Translations under genes and position numbers: made by a program
Shown here: in pieces, positions 15,501 through 20,205 of the stretch
Layout: the number at the start of each line of letters is the position of its first letter
How positions within the stretch are numbered: the stretch's first letter is position 1
The notes under the pieces: generated by a model
Told to the model about the DNA's origin: nothing
What the model saw: the letters and a program-made list of their open reading frames with translations, nothing else
Database searches by the model: none
Assembly (NCBI GenBank): GCA_900546465.1
Contig: URCX01000015.1
Coordinates: 1 to 20,205, forward strand
DNA: 20,205 nucleotides
Reading direction: 5' to 3'
DNA from: an uncultured Bacteroidota bacterium
Lineage (GTDB): Bacteria; Bacteroidota; Bacteroidia; Bacteroidales; P3

Positions 15501-17145
15501 CATTGGTAGCTGTACCCCAACCCCAAATATCGGAATTGCCGGGGAACATAAAGTCAGTATAAATACCATCTTGAATGTTTAAAGAATATCCGTCTCCTCC
15601 GTAGCACATTCTCTTTCCATCTCTCCAAATACCCCTCAAGTAGTTATAGTAGTCAGTAGCCTTATCCGGCTCTCCATTTGGTTGAGAACTATTATTATAG
15701 TAAACGAACCTACGCATACCGAAACGTTCATCATCTATTATACCGTTACCAAAGTTTACTCCGTTTATGGCACAGGCATCAATACTATCTCTTGATTTAG
15801 GATACCATGCTTTTTTGTATTTGTATGCATCATCTGTAAGTAATATCTGGTTCACCTTACCTGAGGCATCTCTGTAAGCATCCAAATCAGATTTCGGATA
15901 GCCATCAATAGAACCATCAAAATAATTAGTATCAACCTTAGGATTATCTCGACCATCTGGATCCATATATGGTCCTTGGAAGAAGTCTATACCGATTGCC
16001 GGAGGATTGCCTGAATAAGCTCCTGTTCCCGGACCATCGGTCGCTTTACCATTATAACAATAACCCAAACCTCTTTCAACATCACAACCTACATAGTCAT
16101 CGTGTGCATATCCCAAATCAGGGTCAACCCACTGTGAGAAGTATGTGTTTGTCAAAACGAAAGTAGAACGGTTGATTATTTCATAAGAATAAAAAGTCAT
16201 ATTGTTGATTTCATCACTCATGGTGAAAGCAAACGCCTGAGCCCTTATCTCCAATCCTATCGGATTTTCTGATTTAGACTCTGTGTGAGCATTTCCTTTA
16301 TCGTTAAACACCCACCAAATGGTTTGGTCTCCTTTCAATACTTGGTCAACCAACAAACCTCCTTTTGCTTCCAACGATCCTCCTGTTCCATAATTAGGAT
16401 TGGAAGTATTGGACTCGAAAGTCGGAGTCGGAGTATAAACAGAACCGGCAGGAAGATTTGCTTTTATCTTTGCAGGACAAAGTTCTCCTGACAAATCATA
16501 GTAAGGATAGTCTCCCATTTCCCATTCATAAACTCCGTTACCGTTTTGATCATAAAAAGGGGCAAGGAACTTGGATTGGTTCTTTGAAACGTCTCCATGA
16601 GCAGGCCATGTTTTTATAGCTTCTGTTGCTCTCGATGCATCGACACTGATAACGTTTCCTGCTGCGTCCTTTTCTATTCCTGCAACGAAATATTCCACCT
16701 CTGCCTTTGTTATGATGAAGTGTTTATCCCACTTCTCACAAACAGATTTATCAACGGAAGCATTCTTGTCAACAGTCAACGGACCGGGCCAAAAATCATC
16801 TCCGGCTTGTCCGAACCTCAAAGCCGCAACACGCAATTGGTCATTGGCATCTGTTCCTCCAATCCACAAAGCAGCACAAAACATCGCTGTACTGTTTCCG
16901 TCCTTAGGCACAAAGTAACGAGCCGCAGAACCATCATACCACATGTTTCCCGAGGTATTGATACGTGCCCTGACATTATTTATGTTCAATTCAGCAGAAC
17001 CCTGTCCTCTACGACATCTTTCCAGTTCCGCTTTCTTTGTCGGAGTTCTCTTAACTGTCCCTTTGAATTCCTCAGCCCGGGCAGCTCCTCCGACAAGCAA
17101 CAAGCACATCAATAATAATGATACTTTACTGTTAATATGTTTCAT
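12544..17145 (-). CDS. Large secreted surface protein with a sorting-domain-like C-terminus
   Basis: This 1533-residue protein of unknown function has a signal peptide (1-24, ending ARA). The N-terminal half has many aromatic and acidic loops: YDQNGNGVYEWEMGDYP (198-214, a Ca2+-loop-like Asp/Asn pattern), WVDPDLGYAHDDYVGCD (339-355) and PPAIGIDFFQGPYMDPDGRD (381-400). Such motifs recur in large uncharacterised Bacteroidota and Ignavibacteria surface proteins, as far as I recall. The last 100 residues contain VVPNPYF, LVKITNLPPDCYITIYSVDG and GGVYLIHIKA, a fold like T9SS C-terminal sorting or FlgD-type domains, followed by an extra GEKLIKWFGSLRPVDLNSFQ. No catalytic domain is recognised. It starts 30 nt after the TonB-dependent receptor gene and precedes the PorV-like gene. 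It is probably exported across the outer membrane and held on the surface. Confidence 0.8.
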   Translation of the reverse strand: MKHINSKVSLLLMCLLLVGGAARAEEFKGTVKRTPTKKAELERCRRGQGSAELNINNVRARINTSGNMWYDGSAARYFVPKDGNSTAMFCAALWIGGTDANDQLRVAALRFGQAGDDFWPGPLTVDKNASVDKSVCEKWDKHFIITKAEVEYFVAGIEKDAAGNVISVDASRATEAIKTWPAHGDVSKNQSKFLAPFYDQNGNGVYEWEMGDYPYYDLSGELCPAKIKANLPAGSVYTPTPTFESNTSNPNYGTGGSLEAKGGLLVDQVLKGDQTIWWVFNDKGNAHTESKSENPIGLEIRAQAFAFTMSDEINNMTFYSYEIINRSTFVLTNTYFSQWVDPDLGYAHDDYVGCDVERGLGYCYNGKATDGPGTGAYSGNPPAIGIDFFQGPYMDPDGRDNPKVDTNYFDGSIDGYPKSDLDAYRDASGKVNQILLTDDAYKYKKAWYPKSRDSIDACAINGVNFGNGIIDDERFGMRRFVYYNNSSQPNGEPDKATDYYNYLRGIWRDGKRMCYGGDGYSLNIQDGIYTDFMFPGNSDIWGWGTATNGNEDIGKGTWSEASETNPSGDRRFMQSAGPFTLQPGAINYITVGIPFAQATNGGAEASVELLRRVDDKCQALFDNCFNVLEGPDAPQVVVQEMNRQVILYLTNEAGNNINESFDVEDVTIPRSYTDSEGNSVDYDRHYRFEGYQIFQVKDASVSVADIYDNDKSRLIAQCDIENYDSLQNNQPIGQLINWTEVDGRLSSQVMVSGENKGIRHSFLITEDKFSTNNDKRIVNNQKYYYIAIAYAYNNFKAYNNQDASKLDGQKEPYLASRKVGGGGAIEPVVAIPHMVQSEQNGTLVQSSYGMSPEVIRIEGQGNGGMILNFDKSTLAQLMGANGQYPENGEFTDVDGEKYNNFVANPIYKTNYGPLNIKIVDPLKVRTGSYLIKIEPSASGNMNESDWVLTNADPTKPVYGEVMSVRSSRPIGEINEEIIFDLGISIQLTNVKDIAKPIKAGLGEGEPAAGGNLNAGSLLSSSLTFADPSKAWLSGIADNDASQALDWIRAGSNTGADAEDLGNSWLDYYTSAPTDTNLHGIPIKRPMDANGEYETCVGGWWAPYRLTSVSDQYFHPAFLTSHFFDANVDIPGTGTAPKELYPSHIPSLIFNDMNNLASVDIVFTNDKSKWTRCPVIEMGTDTLLTEGGAKRFTLRNRPSVDKNGNPDGSGTKGMGWFPGYAINLETGERLNLVFGENSSLGHHNGRDLLWNPSTASADAGGYVFGGMHYIYVLGTSQVRYGLDVVNPPRYDAGQWAYNILNDLAKVTALSGSGKDGIDNDEAIRNAGKLFSTVMWVGMPIATCFEYGNANVELSKKSQSLIPTDATVSIRVRKPYAKNWSNVNGGAASPTAMNNDYPMYQFTIDAGLATIIGHKETAESALDNITVVPNPYFAASLYEQDQIQNLVKITNLPPDCYITIYSVDGTVIRKLRGPSASLVSGGGTALTSVDWDLKNHKGLPISGGVYLIHIKADGVGEKLIKWFGSLRPVDLNSFQ

Positions 17146-17175
17146 ATAACTTTCTGTTTATCTGTTTATACACTA

Positions 17176-20100
17176 TTAGAACTGATAAGATAGACCTACG
17201 TAAACCATTCTTGGTGTAGAATAGTTGTAATTGGCATTATTCAAATACATGTAGTAGTAATCCCTGTAAGATTGCTCATTCAACATACCGGCAATTATGG
17301 TTTGTGTTTCAGGGTCTGTCAAATATCCGTTATCATCAGGGTCTCCTGTTACACCATAAACGCTTCTGATATTCTTTATGTTGAATACATTTGTTACTCT
17401 TGCAAAGAAATTCAACACCGTAGGCTTCTTACCAACCTTTATGTTGTAAGATTTGTCCACACTCAAATCCACACGGAATGACCATGGCAAACGAGCTCCA
17501 CGATAACTACCAACGATTGTTTGTTGTATATTACTATGGTATTTTGTATATGGAGCACCGGATTGAGCGACTGCCGTAATGTTTACTCCGAAGTTCTGTA
17601 ACCAACGGAAGTTCTTTACAACTTCATTTCCGTTCTTATCGGTTACCACTCTCGATGTTACAGGTCCGTTATATTTGTCTCCGCCCAAATAACGGAAGTC
17701 CAAATTCACCTTGAATTCATGTCTTCTGTCATCAGAGATTGGGAACAACATCTTGATATTAGGATAACCGGCCTTAATCAATGAAACTATTGTTGAAGAA
17801 GGCAAACCTGTTGTTCCTTCTGCATATTGCAAAGTATAGTTTGCATTAACTCTTACATTCTTTGAACGTCTCAAATCATAGGAGATAGTGAAACCCTTCG
17901 TTGTTCTGAAGTCTTGGTTCGCATAAGAGTAGTATAGGTTGGTAGGGTCGGCACCTACATACTGAACCAAAGCAATCAAGTCTCTTGTTTGCTTGTAGTA
18001 AGCCGTTATACCCAAAGCAGAAGACTGGGACAATACTTGTTGGAAGCCCAACTCGTAGTTGGTAATCTTCTCCGGCTTCAAGTTTGGATTTGTCAACGCC
18101 GCTCCCGACATCTTTTCCATGTATAGGTAGCTATCATAACTTGCTTGCCAATAACCTGCACTCGGTCTTCTTGCAATCATATCATAAGACGCTTTGAACT
18201 CCGATTTATCGGACACAGGGAAAGAGAATGCGATACGAGGCATTGCAACTATCTGTGGTTCGTAATCCTTGAAAGCATCTGTTGAGATTACTTTTGGCAA
18301 ACCTGTTTCAGACAATTCTCCTTTTCTGAAAGGCAAAGGTTGTCCTGATGAACCGGCAATATCGTTAGGGTTTGAAACTGCCTCGCCATTTGCGTTGTAC
18401 CAACTGTTTTCATTCTGATTACGGAAACCTCTGACGTCAACATTATCCAATGTAGAGCTTGAAGAAAGCTTATCTACATATAATATATAGTCATCTCCAA
18501 TGCTGTTAGGAACCTCGCTTCCACGACCTGCACTTCTCAAATCTCCTGCCGTGTAAGAAGAATACAATAGGAATGGATCTTTCAAACCTTGTTGATTTCC
18601 ATCAAATCTATCCACACGAACACCAATGTTAAATATCAAGTCGTTGAAGTAGAATTTATCTTGAATGTATCCTGCCATGTAAATCGGCTCCCATGCTCCT
18701 ATATTTCTCTTTCCGTTAACTCCTGAGAAGAAGTCCTGCAAAGATTGCTTGCCTGTTACCTTCTCTCCTGTATGGTCATAACCATAATAGCTTACCAATG
18801 ACGAGCTACCTCCTGTATTGAATAACTCATCGGCAGAGAACATATCCAAAGAGAATGTGGAAGGATCATAGCTGTCTATATCAATCCATTCTGTTCCGTC
18901 AACTGCCAAACCTAATTTCTGACGTACTTGTTTATCAAAGAAAGTCTGGCTGCCCGCATCGTACTTACGATTGTATGATACCGTAGGATACATACCGCTC
19001 TCGTCTATGATAGGATTATCAAGATCTCTGTACAACAAGTGTTGGTTAGCCTCTTGTTTCATGATAGTCCACAAACTTGAAGCAGCCAAAGAGTAACCTC
19101 TGTATATGGATTGGTCATATTGAAATCCCAACTCTATGGAGTGCTTTCCTATATCGGCAGAAACTCTCGCTGCTGCGTATATATATTGAGACTCAGATTT
19201 AGAGTAAGAAGAACCGACAACACCGACATTGGTAAACATGCTGTAAACGGAAGAAGGCATATCTCCATTCACCAAACCCTTAAAAGCTTTGATGTTATCA
19301 TAGTTGTACAAATAAGGTCTTATATTTGAAAAGCCATTATTGTAAAACAGTTGTGAAGTATATGCAGACAATCCCGGATTGTATTCGGAAGGAGTATAAT
19401 CCACCTGATAATCCATCCAACCGTTTTGTTCATAAACATACTCACTGTTTCCGTCGCCATCTATATCCATTCTCGTAAGTTCATACATCGGTCTCTTATA
19501 AGTATGGAATGTTCCGACATGTCCATAACGGAACAAATTGTCTCCATGATCCTTATTATATGCTTCTCCATAAGACTTCGAATAGGAAGCAGTCAGGTTG
19601 AAGATTACATTCTTTATCAAAGAAGATTGTTCAGAATTGAACTTCTGAGTAAAGTCTCCCATCAGTTGAATGCTGTGGTTCTTGCTTTCAGAGTTATTAT
19701 AATTGTTCATCAACATAGAAGAAACGGAACCATTCATTCCTATGCTGTTTACAAACTCTGCATTGAGTTGCAAGATACTGTTCTTGGAAAAACGGAAATC
19801 CAATCCACCCTCCACATATACTGAATTAGACCACAAGTTAGATTTACGACCAACCTGCTCAAAATCGTTCAATGTCAAAAATTCCGCAGCATAATTTACC
19901 GCATTGGTCGCAGGGTCGTACACCAAAGGATTTTGTTTCAAGTTTTCCAAAACATCATCTTTTATCATGTAGTACCTTCTATCCTTAGGTCTCAAATAAC
20001 CATCTGCCGAATAAGTAACAAATCCCGACAAACGGTAACCTATAATACTGTTAGCTACTCCGCTTGCATCTGTCTTTTTCAACAACGGTCCTGTAAAATA

Positions 20101-20205
20101 GAAGTCTCCTCTATGGTATCCGCGAGTATCCAATAACTCCGATGTCTGATACTGAACAAAACCTGTAAAAGTGTTTTGCGGCGGCTTCAAAGTAATGTTC
20201 GTACT
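17176..20205 (-). CDS. TonB-dependent outer-membrane receptor (N-terminus outside window)
   Basis: The 1009 visible residues hold the end of the plug and the 22-stranded barrel of a TonB-dependent receptor of the Oar/CarboxypepD_reg-like type. The frame is open to the window edge, reading STNIT before LKPPQNTFTGFVQYQTSE; the apparent start at 20190 is an internal TTG leucine codon. The signal peptide, carboxypeptidase-regulatory-like domain, TonB box and most of the plug are therefore missing. LTNPNLKPEKITNYELGFQQ and a C-terminal strand ending VGLSYQF are typical barrel features. Asp-rich loops, MDIDGDGNSE and DPDDNGYLTDPE, resemble Ca2+-binding loops. It is upstream of the 1533-residue secreted protein (30-nt gap); no SusD-like gene follows. 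The substrate is unknown. Confidence 0.9.
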   Translation of the reverse strand, partial: STNITLKPPQNTFTGFVQYQTSELLDTRGYHRGDFYFTGPLLKKTDASGVANSIIGYRLSGFVTYSADGYLRPKDRRYYMIKDDVLENLKQNPLVYDPATNAVNYAAEFLTLNDFEQVGRKSNLWSNSVYVEGGLDFRFSKNSILQLNAEFVNSIGMNGSVSSMLMNNYNNSESKNHSIQLMGDFTQKFNSEQSSLIKNVIFNLTASYSKSYGEAYNKDHGDNLFRYGHVGTFHTYKRPMYELTRMDIDGDGNSEYVYEQNGWMDYQVDYTPSEYNPGLSAYTSQLFYNNGFSNIRPYLYNYDNIKAFKGLVNGDMPSSVYSMFTNVGVVGSSYSKSESQYIYAAARVSADIGKHSIELGFQYDQSIYRGYSLAASSLWTIMKQEANQHLLYRDLDNPIIDESGMYPTVSYNRKYDAGSQTFFDKQVRQKLGLAVDGTEWIDIDSYDPSTFSLDMFSADELFNTGGSSSLVSYYGYDHTGEKVTGKQSLQDFFSGVNGKRNIGAWEPIYMAGYIQDKFYFNDLIFNIGVRVDRFDGNQQGLKDPFLLYSSYTAGDLRSAGRGSEVPNSIGDDYILYVDKLSSSSTLDNVDVRGFRNQNENSWYNANGEAVSNPNDIAGSSGQPLPFRKGELSETGLPKVISTDAFKDYEPQIVAMPRIAFSFPVSDKSEFKASYDMIARRPSAGYWQASYDSYLYMEKMSGAALTNPNLKPEKITNYELGFQQVLSQSSALGITAYYKQTRDLIALVQYVGADPTNLYYSYANQDFRTTKGFTISYDLRRSKNVRVNANYTLQYAEGTTGLPSSTIVSLIKAGYPNIKMLFPISDDRRHEFKVNLDFRYLGGDKYNGPVTSRVVTDKNGNEVVKNFRWLQNFGVNITAVAQSGAPYTKYHSNIQQTIVGSYRGARLPWSFRVDLSVDKSYNIKVGKKPTVLNFFARVTNVFNIKNIRSVYGVTGDPDDNGYLTDPETQTIIAGMLNEQSYRDYYYMYLNNANYNYSTPRMVYVGLSYQF

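Noticed and set aside
20188..20190. TTG as the start of the TonB receptor
   Set aside because: The frame continues to the window edge and the fragment begins inside the plug region, so the true start is beyond 20205.

Overview
The window looks like a chromosomal segment of a Gram-negative anaerobe of the Bacteroidota, most likely order Bacteroidales. The signs are promoters of the Bacteroidetes type (TTTG, 20-nt spacer, TAnnTTTG) rather than -35/-10 boxes, few recognisable Shine-Dalgarno sequences, a PorV/PorQ-type outer-membrane protein, a CarboxypepD_reg/Oar-like TonB-dependent receptor, a DUF4837-type lipoprotein and a sodium-pumping methylmalonyl-CoA decarboxylase operon. No mobile element, integrase or CRISPR array is visible. 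Apart from the first gene, everything is on the minus strand.

Region 1 (1-917): the 3' part of a plus-strand dihydroorotate dehydrogenase gene (pyrD, class 1B) ends in a strong hairpin terminator. It converges on the terminator of the next, minus-strand, operon.

Region 2 (946-5202): a five-gene operon, read right to left: methylmalonyl-CoA epimerase, decarboxylase alpha (carboxyltransferase), a small OadG-like membrane subunit, the biotin carrier, and the membrane beta subunit (sodium channel). A full-consensus promoter precedes it. Together these convert (S)-methylmalonyl-CoA to propionyl-CoA and export Na+, the last step of the succinate-propionate fermentation route.

Region 3 (5249-11386): housekeeping and envelope genes. 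They are a DUF4837 lipoprotein; an operon of exported thioredoxin, rsgA, dtd and a small cysteine-rich membrane protein; a small cysteine-containing lipoprotein; tRNA-Cys(GCA) with its own promoter; lipB; and a greA-HIT pair. Several starts were moved downstream of the longest open frame because the upstream part overlaps a promoter, a tRNA or another gene.

Region 4 (11416-20205): the most unusual part. A TonB-dependent receptor (cut by the window edge), a 1533-residue secreted protein with a sorting-domain-like C-terminus, and a PorV/PorQ-family beta-barrel follow each other with gaps of 30 and 42 nt. They look like one transcription unit encoding a cell-surface complex whose substrate is unknown. 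This is the best candidate in the window for an undescribed system.
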